A stretch of DNA of 42,449 nt from an uncultured cyanobacterium (GCA_937899645.1 CALCCD010000089.1:1-42449); one strand, 5' to 3'. Counted from the first letter of the stretch, positions 1-8,195 are shown. The notes: generated from the letters alone by a model not told the origin. Numbers and translations: made by a program.

Positions 1-35
1 ATAGCCCCCTAACCTACACCAATCTCGCCCCCTTT

Positions 36-647
36 TTAGATGCGTTTACCCTGCGCGACTTCGCCCTCGTAGGCTTCGGCCAGAAAAACGTAGAGATCCT
101 CCTTCTCCGAGATGGGAAAGATCGGGCTGCGATCGCGCTCGCCATATCCCCCATCTTCCAGAACGAAAATCCGCCAGACCTTGCCGTCGTAGCGCCAAAA
201 CTCCGGCACGCCGATCGCGGCGTAGAGCCGATTTTTGTCCAGGTCGGTGTTGGTGATATCGACCTCCACGACTAGATCGGGCGGTGGGTCGGCATCGAAG
301 TCCACGTTGCGCCCCGCCACCTGCGGCTGATTCTGGATGTAGTAAGCACAGTCGGGTTCGGCTCCTTTCTTGACGCGATCGAGGTTCATCGTCGTTGAGC
401 CCATCGTTTTCATTTCCATACCCATCTCGCCGACGAGGACGCGGACGAAAAGCTCGATGAGACGCAAGGAGACCTCGTGGTCTTCGAGCGGCATGGCAAT
501 TTCGAGGGTTCCGGAGCTGTAGCTGATGCGGGAGTTGCGACGCAGGGGCAGCGCCTGGAAGATTTGCAGGTAGCTCTCCCAGCTCACGTCGTGGAAGGCG
601 ACGCGCTGCTCTCCGGAAAGCGTTCGGGTTTGAATGGCGATCGTCAT
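36..647 (-). CDS. Uma2-family (DUF820) PD-(D/E)XK nuclease-like protein
   Basis: 203 aa, the normal length for Uma2 proteins, a family greatly expanded in cyanobacteria whose cellular role is unknown. What is visible is the restriction-endonuclease-like core: an EPD motif near residue 97, then PDLVVEVD near residue 123, followed by a lysine-containing helix and GVPEFWRYD, the usual end of the fold. The ATG is preceded by a GAGG ribosome-binding site about 9 bases upstream, which supports this start. It stands alone, with about 200 bases of non-coding DNA before the next minus-strand gene. Two further Uma2 genes lie in this window (3730 and 35838); their sequences differ clearly, so they are not recent copies. 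Family membership is secure; nuclease activity is only inferred from the fold. Confidence 0.9.
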   Translation of the reverse strand: MTIAIQTRTLSGEQRVAFHDVSWESYLQIFQALPLRRNSRISYSSGTLEIAMPLEDHEVSLRLIELFVRVLVGEMGMEMKTMGSTTMNLDRVKKGAEPDCAYYIQNQPQVAGRNVDFDADPPPDLVVEVDITNTDLDKNRLYAAIGVPEFWRYDGKVWRIFVLEDGGYGERDRSPIFPISEKEDLYVFLAEAYEGEVAQGKRI

Positions 648-847
648 GGGGATTGCCTCAAGCGGGAGACCAACACCAAATCTAGATTAGCTCGGCGCAG
701 TATGCCGATTAGCCCCGAGCTTGTCGTTGGCGTAGCCTCTGCGCAGCAGGTCGGGCGGTTTCCAGCATGATGCAATCGACCTTCGCGACATTTGGAGTTG
801 GTGTCACTGCTACTTTAGCGAGTTCAGCACACAGCGTTTGACTTCCG

Positions 848-1066
848 CTATTTCAGTCTTAAGTACGGATCGCGCCCCTGTCCATTCTCGATTTTCTCAA
901 TGCATCTCAGCCAGTCTTCCCAAGCAGCGGGATCTGCGGTGCTGCCATCGCCAAGCAACGACATCTCGCCAAGCAGGCCGCCCACCTCATCCGATTTAGT
1001 GCGATCGTAAAAGTCATTCAGAAACTCGTACATCGCCAGATAGGCTTCTTTGTAGTCAAGATTCAT
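848..1066 (-). CDS. Small conserved acidic protein of unknown function
   Basis: 72 aa, starting at the ATG at 1066 (MNLDYKEAYLAMY). A longer reading frame extends upstream to 1255, but that extension is Arg/Ser-rich shadow sequence overlapping the 3' end of the aldo/keto reductase gene, so the inner ATG is preferred. The protein is acidic and mostly helical in appearance, with a central LLGEMSLLGDG segment followed by DPAAWEDWLRCIEK. I recall similar small proteins in many bacteria, some near toxin loci, but cannot name a family from sequence alone. It lies 55 bases downstream of the aldo/keto reductase in the same orientation and may share its transcript. Function unknown. Confidence 0.7.
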   Translation of the reverse strand: MNLDYKEAYLAMYEFLNDFYDRTKSDEVGGLLGEMSLLGDGSTADPAAWEDWLRCIEKIENGQGRDPYLRLK

Positions 1067-1121
1067 TGGTCTACCATCTCGGTTGAGTGTCAATCGATCT
1101 CGTGGCGTTCGCCCTACCGGC

Positions 1122-2129
1122 CTACGTCCAGCGACGGAAAAACGCGCCGTCTTCTCCGGCCTCCACCGTCCGCTGGGCGATTCGCGCCATTGCGTCTTCC
1201 CCGAGCGGCTGGTAGCGCCGTGCGATATTGACGTTGAACTCGAGCTGCTCGGCATTTTCAGCGGCGATGACGCAACAGTGGACGCCGGGAAGTGACAGGC
1301 TATAGCCCATTGCCTGTTCCATATCGATGAGATCTGGCCGAATCAGGCGACCGTAGGCCGGGACTTTCATCGCGATAACGCCGACGTTGCGATCGCGGGC
1401 CGTCGGCAGCGCTCCGGTCGAGAACGGTCGCGGGTGGTGAATGTCGGCGGCGTTGAGCGTAATCAGCGTCGTGTCGAACTCGTAGCGGCGAATCGCCTCG
1501 GCGATAACATCTGGCTCGTGGTGGCCGGTGATCCCCAGGAAGCGCACGAGCCCCTGTTCCTTCGCTTCGAGCATGGCCTTGTGCGCGCCGGTGTTGCTAA
1601 AGATTTCGTCCAGCTCGTTCGTAAACGAGACGTGGTGGAGCTGCCAGCCGTCAATGTAGTCAGTGTTCAGCCGTTGCAGCGAGCTTTCCAGGTGTCGCCA
1701 CGCGCCGTCGTAGTCGCTGGCGGCGGTTTTGGTGTTGATGTAAACGCGATCGCGCACGGCGGGCAGCACCTGACCGAACTGCGCTTCGGAGTCGCCGTAG
1801 CTGTTGGCGGTGTCGAAGTAGCGGACGCCCAGCTCTAAGGCACGCTCGATGAGGGCGATCGCCTTCACTTCGTTGCGGGGATCCGAGATCGGCGTTTTGC
1901 CAGCACCGCCCAAACCGAGCAGCGGCACCGACACCTGCGTACGACCCAACACGCGCTCGGGCATCGGCGGCGCGGCGTCGGGGTCGGGATCGATGGGCAT
2001 TGCTGAGGCGGAAGTTTGCGTCGTGTCGCGATCGCCCACGGCACGGCAGGCCATCGTCGAGAGCATGGCCGCACCGCCGAGAAGAAAGTTGCGCCGCTTG
2101 GTTCTGTCGCGCTTGTTGGTTTCGCTCAT
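1122..2129 (-). CDS. Tat-type (possible lipoprotein) aldo/keto reductase
   Basis: 335 aa from the ATG at 2129. The N-terminus contains a twin-arginine-like stretch (KRRNFLLGG) followed by a hydrophobic run and a Cys (LSTMAC), so the protein is probably exported by Tat and may be lipid-anchored. The rest is an NAD(P)H-dependent aldo/keto reductase barrel. The catalytic tetrad is recognisable: Asp and Tyr in YFDTANSYGDSE, Lys in YINTKTA, and His in WQLHHVS. A longer frame starts at 2354 but runs into dnaE and would bury the signal sequence, so it is rejected; an ATG at 2180 is a weaker alternative. Substrate cannot be told from sequence. A Tat-exported reductase of this type fits periplasmic detoxification, which is inference. 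Confidence 0.85.
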   Translation of the reverse strand: MSETNKRDRTKRRNFLLGGAAMLSTMACRAVGDRDTTQTSASAMPIDPDPDAAPPMPERVLGRTQVSVPLLGLGGAGKTPISDPRNEVKAIALIERALELGVRYFDTANSYGDSEAQFGQVLPAVRDRVYINTKTAASDYDGAWRHLESSLQRLNTDYIDGWQLHHVSFTNELDEIFSNTGAHKAMLEAKEQGLVRFLGITGHHEPDVIAEAIRRYEFDTTLITLNAADIHHPRPFSTGALPTARDRNVGVIAMKVPAYGRLIRPDLIDMEQAMGYSLSLPGVHCCVIAAENAEQLEFNVNIARRYQPLGEDAMARIAQRTVEAGEDGAFFRRWT

Positions 2130-2218
2130 GGAAACTCGTACGAATGCTTCTGCAACTACGGTAACGCCGGTTTTCAACATGGCGCACTGCTTGCGCCGCG
2201 ACCGGAGTTCCGGCTGTG

Positions 2219-3601
2219 TTAGCTGACTGCGGCGACGGCACGATCGGGGATCAAGGTGCTGCAAAAGGCGCGGAACCCGGCGGACTCCAGCGCCGCGACC
2301 GCGCGACCCGAATCGGAAACGCGGAACTGCGCGCCGAGCCGGATAAAGTGGCACTGACCGCCCGCGCGGATTAGGCCGATGACGGGGACTTTGCTGGTGT
2401 TGCCTTCATCGCCCTGGTTCGAGAGCGAGAGGATAACTTGTCGCAGGTAGTCGCGCTGCTGGATGTCGTTAGCGCGCTCGAGAGCGATTTCGACGATAAC
2501 CATCTGGACGCGTTCGACGGGCTCGACTTCATCGATGATAATTTGCGTTTGGTCGTCGCGGCGATCGGCTTTGCCCCAGACGATCAGCCGCGCGTCGGCC
2601 TGGATGTGTTCCTGGACGACCGCGTACGTCCGGGGAAAGACGACGCCTTCGGCCTGCCCGGTCAGGTCTTCCATCTCGACGATCGCCATGCGATCGCCTT
2701 TCTTGGTGACGATCGGCTTGACGCTGCTGAGCATGACGATCGCGCTGAGGGTCGTTTTCTCGGGCTGTTCGGCCAGGTCACCGAGGCTGATAGGTGCGAG
2801 GAGCTGCGATCGCGACTGAATCGACTTCAGCGGGTGGTCGGAGACGTAGAAACCGAGCAGCTCTTTCTCGAGGCGCAGCTTCTCCATCGGCTCGAACGGC
2901 AGCACCGGCGGGGCGTTCGGAGCCATCTCGTAGACGCGATCGCCGCTGTCTTCGGCGCTGTCGCCCCCGCCGCCCAGCACGTCGAACAGGTTGCTCTGCC
3001 CCGAAATGCGGTCTTTGGCACGGCTTTGCGCCCAGTCGAGAACGAACTCCAAATCGTGCATGAGCTGGTTGCGGTTGTCGCTGAGGCGATCGAACGCACC
3101 ACACTGGATCAGCGCCTCCAGCGCCCGACGGTTCACTGCCCGCAAATCGACGCGATCGCACAGCTCCGCCAGCGACCCGAACGAGCCTTCTTCGTTACGA
3201 GCTTTGAGGATGCACTCGATCGCGCCCTCGCCCAGGTTCCGCACCGCCGAGAGCCCGAACAAAATTTTGTTGCCGTCCACCGGCGTAAAGTCCAGCGACG
3301 ATCGGTTGATATCCGGCGACTCCACCTGAATATTCATATTCATACAGGTGGCGATATATTTCTGCACCTTGTCCTGGATGCCGCTGTTCGCCGTCAGCAG
3401 TGCCGCCATGTACTCAACGGGATAATTAGCCTTGAGGTACGCCGTCTGATAGGTGACGTAGCCATAGGCCATCGAGTGGGATTTGTTAAAGCAGTTGGAG
3501 GCGACGCTGCCGTCTGCGAGCAGGAAATTATGGTCGCGCTCGACGCCGATATCGTAGACGGACTGTGGGATGAGACGCTGGCGGCTGACGATCTTGACCA
3601 C
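2219..3601 (-). CDS. dnaE: DNA polymerase III alpha subunit, C-terminal half with split C-intein
   Basis: 460 aa read from a GTG at 3601. Residues 1-36 are the C-terminal half of the cyanobacterial split DnaE intein: MVKIVSRQ start, block F VYDIGVERDHNF, and block G ending VASN. The extein begins with Cys37 (CFNKSHSMAYGYVTYQ), the usual +1 nucleophile. The extein of 424 aa carries the end of the polymerase domain, an internal clamp-binding-like motif QSNLF, and an OB-fold (GDRMAIVEMEDLTGQAEGVV). The partner dnaE-N gene with the N-intein is not in this window; trans-splicing joins the two halves in known cyanobacteria. An ATG at 3646 would add 15 residues. The GTG start gives the canonical intein length but has no clear ribosome-binding site. 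dnaN lies about 2.3 kb away on the same strand. Confidence 0.95.
   Translation of the reverse strand: MVKIVSRQRLIPQSVYDIGVERDHNFLLADGSVASNCFNKSHSMAYGYVTYQTAYLKANYPVEYMAALLTANSGIQDKVQKYIATCMNMNIQVESPDINRSSLDFTPVDGNKILFGLSAVRNLGEGAIECILKARNEEGSFGSLAELCDRVDLRAVNRRALEALIQCGAFDRLSDNRNQLMHDLEFVLDWAQSRAKDRISGQSNLFDVLGGGGDSAEDSGDRVYEMAPNAPPVLPFEPMEKLRLEKELLGFYVSDHPLKSIQSRSQLLAPISLGDLAEQPEKTTLSAIVMLSSVKPIVTKKGDRMAIVEMEDLTGQAEGVVFPRTYAVVQEHIQADARLIVWGKADRRDDQTQIIIDEVEPVERVQMVIVEIALERANDIQQRDYLRQVILSLSNQGDEGNTSKVPVIGLIRAGGQCHFIRLGAQFRVSDSGRAVAALESAGFRAFCSTLIPDRAVAAVS
3494..3601 (-). other. C-intein segment of split DnaE
   Basis: The 36 codons just before Cys+1 encode the split-intein C-fragment. Its length equals that of the well-studied Nostoc DnaE C-intein, as I recall it. 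The penultimate residue is Ser (ASN then Cys) instead of the more general His; known fast DnaE split inteins share this. The DRDH-like block (ERDHNF) supplies the conserved His. The block F and block G residues needed for splicing are present, so it looks active. Confidence 0.93.
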
Positions 3602-3729
3602 GGGCGGTAGGCGCGGCGAAACCGGCGTGAAACAGCACGCTCCCATCCTATCGCGGCGGGCAATTTACAATTGGGTAAAGTTCGCGACTTGCAGCTTAGT
3701 GCTGTGGGAAATTTGCGGGAGGAGACATA

Positions 3730-4341
3730 GTGCTAGACGTTCGGAAGAAACCACCCGAAACTCTCTCGCTCAATCTGCCGATGGCGCTTCGACTACAGGT
3801 AACACTGGAGCAGCTTAAAGTATTGGCCGCACACAATCGAAACTTGCGTCTGGAGCTTAGCGCCAAGGGAGAATTACTCGTGAATCCACCAACCGGCTGG
3901 GAAACTGGCGAGCGCAACATGGACATTTCCCTCCAGCTCGGCATCTGGTGGCGCGGTGCGGGCAAGCCGGGGAAAGTATTCGACTCCTCGACAGGATTCA
4001 CGATGCCGAGCGGCGCGGTTCTCTCGCCCGATGCCTCTTGGGTCAGCGCCGATCGCTGGGCGAAGCTGACCGACCCGCGCAGCCAAACTTTTGCGACAGT
4101 CTGCCCGGATTTTGTCGTCGAGCTGCGGTCGGCGTCGGACTCGCTGAGGGTGCTGCAAGCCAAGATGGGTGAGTACATCGAGAACGGCGCGCGGCTGGGC
4201 TGGGCGATCGACCCGCAGCGTCAGACGGTGGAAATCTATCGCCCCGATCGCGAAGTCGAAACTCGCCAGAAACCCGCGTCGATCTCTGGCGAAAGCGTCT
4301 TGCTAGGATTCACGCTCGATTTGGCCGACATCTGGGGTTAA
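3730..4341 (+). CDS. Uma2-family (DUF820) PD-(D/E)XK nuclease-like protein
   Basis: 203 aa from a GTG at 3730, preceded by a strong GGGAGGAG Shine-Dalgarno about 6 bases upstream that fixes the start. The Uma2 core is visible: PDASWVSADRW in the middle, then CPDFVVELRSASDSL with the catalytic Asp/Glu, a Lys in VLQAKMGEYIENG, and GWAIDPQ closing the fold. This is the subtype with an N-terminal LRLTLEQ-like segment. It lies between divergent dnaE-C and the toxin-antitoxin module. Its TAA overlaps the stop of the remnant described at 4338 on the other strand. Role unknown, as for the whole family. Confidence 0.9.
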   Translation: MLDVRKKPPETLSLNLPMALRLQVTLEQLKVLAAHNRNLRLELSAKGELLVNPPTGWETGERNMDISLQLGIWWRGAGKPGKVFDSSTGFTMPSGAVLSPDASWVSADRWAKLTDPRSQTFATVCPDFVVELRSASDSLRVLQAKMGEYIENGARLGWAIDPQRQTVEIYRPDREVETRQKPASISGESVLLGFTLDLADIWG

Positions 4342-4402
4342 GCTTCCCGGTCGGTCGCGATCGACTCTTCGAGCTCAAACAGTCCTGCCTGCACCTCAAA
4401 GC
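4338..4402 (-). pseudogene. 3'-end duplicate of the membrane-protein gene at 5289-5786
   Basis: The minus strand reads GFEVQAGLFELEESIATD then REA and a stop. This closely matches the last residues of the gene at 5289-5786 (CFEVQPELFQLEESIATD then WES). At DNA level 4354-4402 aligns with 5305-5353, with 22 identical bases at one end. No upstream part of that gene is present here. The fragment lies directly downstream of the Doc toxin gene, so the toxin-antitoxin module is bracketed by two copies of the same gene end in direct orientation. See findings. Confidence 0.75.
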
Positions 4403-4439
4403 CGCGTTTTAAAGTCGCCCCGAACGCACGACTGTGCCG

Positions 4440-4850
4440 TTAGTCGCGCATTGTTCCGAATGGGCGTATGCGAGCGGTTAGCCACTCGGCCAACTGCTCG
4501 CGCTTTAAAGTCCCTGCCGCAAGTGCCAACATGACCCGTTCTTGCTCGTCTACCGAACACGACAGCTCGCGATCGTTCAGTACGAGAAACAGTTCCACCG
4601 CAGCATGGGCAACGCGCTTGTTCCCATCGACGAACGGGTGACCGATCGCCAGTGAAAGACAGAGCGCCCCGGCTTTTTCTGGAAAGTTCGCGTACAGTTC
4701 TCGACCGTCAAATGTCATCTGAGGCTGCGCGACCGCCGACTCTAGCGCACCGCGATCGCGTAGGCCCAATGCACCGCCCGTCCGCTCGACAATACGCCGA
4801 TGCAGCAACAGAATTTCCTCGGCGGTCAGGTAGCGAATCGTGCGAGCCAC
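4440..4850 (-). CDS. doc: Doc-type (Fic fold) toxin
   Basis: 136 aa. The Fic/Doc signature HPFVDGNKR is intact; known Doc proteins are kinases that phosphorylate EF-Tu and stop translation. The N-terminus (IRYLTAEEILLLHRRIVERTGG) and GLRDRGALESAVAQP are typical of the death-on-curing family. It begins 2 bases after the stop of the upstream gene (4853-5269), the tight antitoxin-toxin spacing expected. The partner is not a classic Phd protein by eye, so the antitoxin assignment of the neighbour rests on position and on its C-terminal tail. Key residues His, Asp, Gly, Asn, Lys and Arg are all present, so the toxin is probably functional. Confidence 0.9.
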   Translation of the reverse strand: MARTIRYLTAEEILLLHRRIVERTGGALGLRDRGALESAVAQPQMTFDGRELYANFPEKAGALCLSLAIGHPFVDGNKRVAHAAVELFLVLNDRELSCSVDEQERVMLALAAGTLKREQLAEWLTARIRPFGTMRD

Positions 4851-4852
4851 GG

Positions 4853-5269
4853 TTACGACAAGCGCTCGTACAGTTCGTGGTTTTTCTGAAGCACGTAGTC
4901 GATCGCATCGTCGAGCGATGTCGGTGGGGATGATTTCGCTCGACCTTGAAGTTGACTTTTAATCGGAAGCTCGACAGTCGAAACAACGAGGTCTCGGGCT
5001 TGGGAATTCCCTAAAGCAGCCTCGCTCACCCAAAATAAAGTCGCCAGACGAGTAGCAGCTAATTCTTCGCCATCCTGCGAGTGGGCGCTCTCTATCGACT
5101 GCTGGTCGGCTCGCTCGGCAATGAATTGTCGGAACCGAGTCTCAGACGTGCCGATGCAGCCCGCAACTTCAGCCAGACTGAGGCGCAGCGAGCCGTCTGG
5201 AAATTGCCACACTCGCAAACTACGGTCGCCGATCGTAATGTATTCCACTGCACCTTGTGATTCTTGCAC
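4853..5269 (-). CDS. Putative antitoxin/DNA-binding partner of Doc
   Basis: 138 aa from a GTG at 5269, with GGAGA just upstream. The frame is open further upstream to 5440, but that part overlaps the 5289-5786 gene antisense to its codon pattern and is basic shadow sequence. The N-terminal half (ITIGDRSLRVWQFPDGSLRL, then SLAEVAGCIGTSETRFRQFI) resembles a cyanobacterial helix-turn-helix module in which a short beta part precedes a DNA-recognition helix. A second segment, RLATLFWVSEAALGNSQARDL, fits the same family. The short tail DDAIDYVLQKNHELYERLS resembles Phd-type tails that wrap the toxin. Its stop lies 2 bases before doc. An internal GTG at 5248 is an alternative start. Confidence 0.72.
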   Translation of the reverse strand: MQESQGAVEYITIGDRSLRVWQFPDGSLRLSLAEVAGCIGTSETRFRQFIAERADQQSIESAHSQDGEELAATRLATLFWVSEAALGNSQARDLVVSTVELPIKSQLQGRAKSSPPTSLDDAIDYVLQKNHELYERLS

Positions 5270-5288
5270 CGGTCTCCAGGGCTGAGTT

Positions 5289-5786
5289 CTACGATTCCCA
5301 ATCCGTCGCGATCGACTCTTCGAGCTGGAACAGCTCCGGCTGCACCTCGAAACAGTAAATCGGATTGCCGCCGGTGCTGACTTCCACGTCCGCCTCGAAC
5401 ACTTTCGCCTGATTTTTGAGATAGTCTTTGGCCGTATCACCGGGAAGGTCGGCTTCCATTGCGAATTGCAGCAGCGAGACGCGCCCGTCGTTTTGCTTTA
5501 GCAGCCGGAACAAGGTCGCCTGGAGCTTCTGCTGGCTGGCGAGACCGGCCTCGATCGCGTCGCGTTTGTTCTGCCGCATCAGGCTCCAGACCAGCCAGCC
5601 CGCGATGCCCGTCGGCGGCAGGCCAATCGCCATAATGACGATCGAAAGCTGCCGCACCGTCGAACTCGGATCGAGCAGACCGTATCCGGCCAACAGTACG
5701 ATCGGCGCGCCGACGGCGAGCAGCACGCCCGCCCCGGCTTTTTTGAAGAATTTCAGCGTACCGGCAACGGGGTCGGCAGAGTTCAT
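5289..5786 (-). CDS. Two-helix membrane protein of unknown function
   Basis: 165 aa. Two hydrophobic segments at about residues 19-38 and 46-70 look like a membrane hairpin. A cytosolic C-terminal part follows (residues ~75-165), containing LLKQNDGRVSLLQFAMEADL then DTAKDYLKNQAKVF, which reads like a winged-helix fold used for sensing or protein contact. Proteins with this layout are common in cyanobacteria as conserved hypotheticals. Its last 20 codons are duplicated at 4338-4402 on the far side of the toxin-antitoxin module. It ends 19 bases before the antitoxin start and could be cotranscribed with the module. Function unknown. Confidence 0.78.
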   Translation of the reverse strand: MNSADPVAGTLKFFKKAGAGVLLAVGAPIVLLAGYGLLDPSSTVRQLSIVIMAIGLPPTGIAGWLVWSLMRQNKRDAIEAGLASQQKLQATLFRLLKQNDGRVSLLQFAMEADLPGDTAKDYLKNQAKVFEADVEVSTGGNPIYCFEVQPELFQLEESIATDWES

Positions 5787-5940
5787 GGGTCTGGCTCGCA
5801 GGAGGATTCTGCGCCCATTTTAAGATGCCGATTCACGGCACGCGGGGCGGTGGCGCGGGGGGATAGCCGCCCCCAAAAGCATGCCTCGAAGTTTCCCTTC
5901 AAGGTCGCGGACTGACATCGCCTCGAGCGCAGCTGAGCCA

Positions 5941-7080
5941 CTAATCGCGAATCTGCACCGGCATCACCAGGTGGGTCATCTTCGTGCCGCCGATCGGCAT
6001 GACGATTGCGGGCGAAGTGGGCGTATTGAGCTTGAGCTGCACCTCGCTGGTGGTCAGGTTGCGCAGCGACTCCATGACGTAGCGGACGTTGAAGGCGATC
6101 GCCAGGCCGTCGCCGACGAGCTGCACGCCTAGAGACTCTTTGCCACTGCCGACATCGGCGGCATCGACGGTCAGCGCCAGGTTCTGGGCGGTGGCGTCGA
6201 AGCTGAATTTGACGATGTTGTTTTTTCGATCTGCGATCACGGCGATGCGCTCGAGGGTGCTGAGCAGGGCGCGGCGATCGACGCTGACCTCGGTGGCGAA
6301 ATCCTTGGGCAAGAGCTGGCGGTAGGCCGGATAGGTTCCGTCGAGCTTGCGGCTGGTGACGCGGTGGTCTTCGATCTCGAACACCACTTGGCTGTCGTCG
6401 AAGTGCAGCGTGACCGACTCTTCCGGGTCGCGCTTGGCGATCGTCCGCTCCAGCTCGCGCAGGGCGTTGCCGGGGATCGTCACGGCAATCTCTTTGAGGG
6501 CTTCGTTGCTGGCCGCATCGTCATCGAGAGTTTCGACAACCGCGAGACGGTGTCCGTCGGTGGAGGCAAATTCCAGGCCACCCTCGCCCATCGACAGGTG
6601 AACGCCGGTCAGTACCTGTTTGGTTTCATCGTTGCTGGCCGAGAACAGCGTGCCGCGCAGCCCTTCGAGCAGGGTCTCGACGCCGATCTGGACGGTTTTG
6701 CCGTCGTCGATCGAGGGCAGCTCGGGGAACTCTTCCGAACTCATGCCGCGCAGCTCGTAGTTGCCGGTCAGGCAGGCCAGGGTCGTCAGGGTCGCTTCGG
6801 GCTCGTTCGCCAGTGAAATCGGCCCGTCGGGCAAGCGCGAAACGATGTCGTTAAGCAGCTTGGCGGGGATGGCGATCTCGCCGCCTTCATCGATCGCGGC
6901 GGGGAAGCTGGTGCGAATCCCGAGGCTCAAATCGAAGGCCGTCAGCCGGATGCGCTGCTCGTCAGAGTCGGCGGTCAGGCGCACGTTGGCCAGCACGGGA
7001 TGGGTCGGGCGGGACGGAACCGCATGGATCGCTAGCGATAGATTGTTGCTCAGGTCGGAACGATCGCAGGTCAGTTTCAT
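5941..7080 (-). CDS. dnaN: DNA polymerase III beta sliding clamp
   Basis: 379 aa, full length for bacterial beta clamps. It encircles DNA and holds the replicative polymerase and other partners. Typical clamp features are seen: N-terminal MKLTCDRSDLSNNLSLAIHA, EFPELPS in domain 1, GVHLSM and ATDGHRLA-like STDGHRLAVVE in domain 2, and the C-terminal tail HLVMPVQIRD. The HLVMP tail forms part of the partner-binding pocket in the family. No clear Shine-Dalgarno precedes the ATG. It is divergent from the phzF-like gene across a 311-base spacer and is not next to dnaA or recF here, which is usual in cyanobacteria. Confidence 0.97.
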   Translation of the reverse strand: MKLTCDRSDLSNNLSLAIHAVPSRPTHPVLANVRLTADSDEQRIRLTAFDLSLGIRTSFPAAIDEGGEIAIPAKLLNDIVSRLPDGPISLANEPEATLTTLACLTGNYELRGMSSEEFPELPSIDDGKTVQIGVETLLEGLRGTLFSASNDETKQVLTGVHLSMGEGGLEFASTDGHRLAVVETLDDDAASNEALKEIAVTIPGNALRELERTIAKRDPEESVTLHFDDSQVVFEIEDHRVTSRKLDGTYPAYRQLLPKDFATEVSVDRRALLSTLERIAVIADRKNNIVKFSFDATAQNLALTVDAADVGSGKESLGVQLVGDGLAIAFNVRYVMESLRNLTTSEVQLKLNTPTSPAIVMPIGGTKMTHLVMPVQIRD

Positions 7081-7391
7081 AACGTTAAGCGGCGGTTAGG
7101 ATGAAACAGTCGGTCTCGTGCGGTTCTGGCGAGGGTTGGCTCGGCGACGATTGCGGGGTTGCGCCGAGAAGCGGCCCCTCTCCGGAGGTCGATCTTGGCG
7201 GGTTGCTGTCGCAGGGGGCGCGGTAGAGTCACCGAGTCGCGGCGCTCGCTTTTCGAGCCCTTCGCGGTTGCGCTCGGGTGTTCAGCATAGCGAAAACGAT
7301 CGCGCGATCGGGGTCTGCGAACGGTCTGTAATACGGACGGCAAACCTTCTCAAATTTCAAACAATCTCAAACAGGAGTTGACAGAACTGGG
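7081..7391. promoter_or_regulatory. Divergent spacer between dnaN and the PhzF-family gene
   Basis: 311 bases with no convincing gene. It must hold promoters for both flanking genes. A short imperfect direct repeat, CTCAAATTTCAAA then CAATCTCAAAC, lies at about 7349-7373 just before the plus-strand gene. Two CGATCGCGCGATCG-like HIP1 sites are near 7298. I cannot assign -35/-10 boxes with confidence. Confidence 0.4.
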
Positions 7392-8195
7392 ATGGCGATT
7401 TCGATCTATCAGGTTGATGCCTTCAGCAACCGCCCGTTTAGCGGCAACCCGGCTGCCGTATGTCTGCTCGACGACGATCGCGACGACGAGTGGATGCAGG
7501 AAATGGCGGCAGAGATGAACCTCTCGGAGACGGCGTTTCCCCGCGCGATCGACGAGAAGCGCGTCTCGCTGCGTTGGTTCACGCCGACGGTCGAGGTCGA
7601 TTTGTGCGGTCACGCAACTTTGGCCGCCGCCCACGTCCTATGGGAGAGCGGCGCGATCGCCCCGGAGACCACCATCGAATTCGAGACCCACAGCGGCCCG
7701 CTGTTCGCCTGCCGTCGCGGCGACTGGATCGAACTCGACTTTCCGGCCCAACCCGTGCGCCCGCTCAATCCGGTTCCGTCGAGCTTGCTGGCAGGATTAG
7801 AAGTCTCGCGCGCGCGCTTCGTCGGGACGGACGGGGCCGACTACGTGGTCGAACTCGACTCGGCAGAAGCCTTACGCACCCTAGAGCCGAGTCAAACGCT
7901 GCTCTCGCGTCTGCCCCTGCGCGGCGTCACCGTCACCGCCCGAGCCGAAGTCGGCGATCGCTACGACTTTATTTCACGCTTTTTCGCACCGAACGCGGGC
8001 ATTCCCGAAGACCCCGTTACCGGCTCGGCCCACTGTAGCCTCGCGACCTACTGGGCCGGCCAGCTGAAGAAAAACGACTTTTGGGCCTACCAGGCGTCGG
8101 CGCGTGGTGGCGAGCTAAAGGTTTCGCTGGTGGGCGATCGCGTCAAACTTTGCGGTCAAGCCGTCACGGTCTTTAACGGCGAAGTGTCCGCGTAG
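7392..8195 (+). CDS. PhzF-family isomerase/epimerase
   Basis: 267 aa, typical of the PhzF/diaminopimelate-epimerase fold. The N-terminus IYQVDAFSNRPFSGNPAAVC and the motif NLSETAF, which contains the family's catalytic Glu (about residue 46), are intact. DLCGHATLAAAHVL and DPVTGSAHCSL are the two signature loops of the two pseudo-symmetric halves. Phenazine genes are absent nearby, so this is one of the many PhzF homologues of unknown substrate. AGGAG lies about 17 bases before the ATG, a little far. It is followed by cbiC after 128 bases. Confidence 0.92.
   Translation: MAISIYQVDAFSNRPFSGNPAAVCLLDDDRDDEWMQEMAAEMNLSETAFPRAIDEKRVSLRWFTPTVEVDLCGHATLAAAHVLWESGAIAPETTIEFETHSGPLFACRRGDWIELDFPAQPVRPLNPVPSSLLAGLEVSRARFVGTDGADYVVELDSAEALRTLEPSQTLLSRLPLRGVTVTARAEVGDRYDFISRFFAPNAGIPEDPVTGSAHCSLATYWAGQLKKNDFWAYQASARGGELKVSLVGDRVKLCGQAVTVFNGEVSA

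Noticed and set aside
2438-3610. 390-codon plus-strand frame
   Set aside because: Antisense of dnaE-C; no recognisable domain and basic/His-rich shadow composition.
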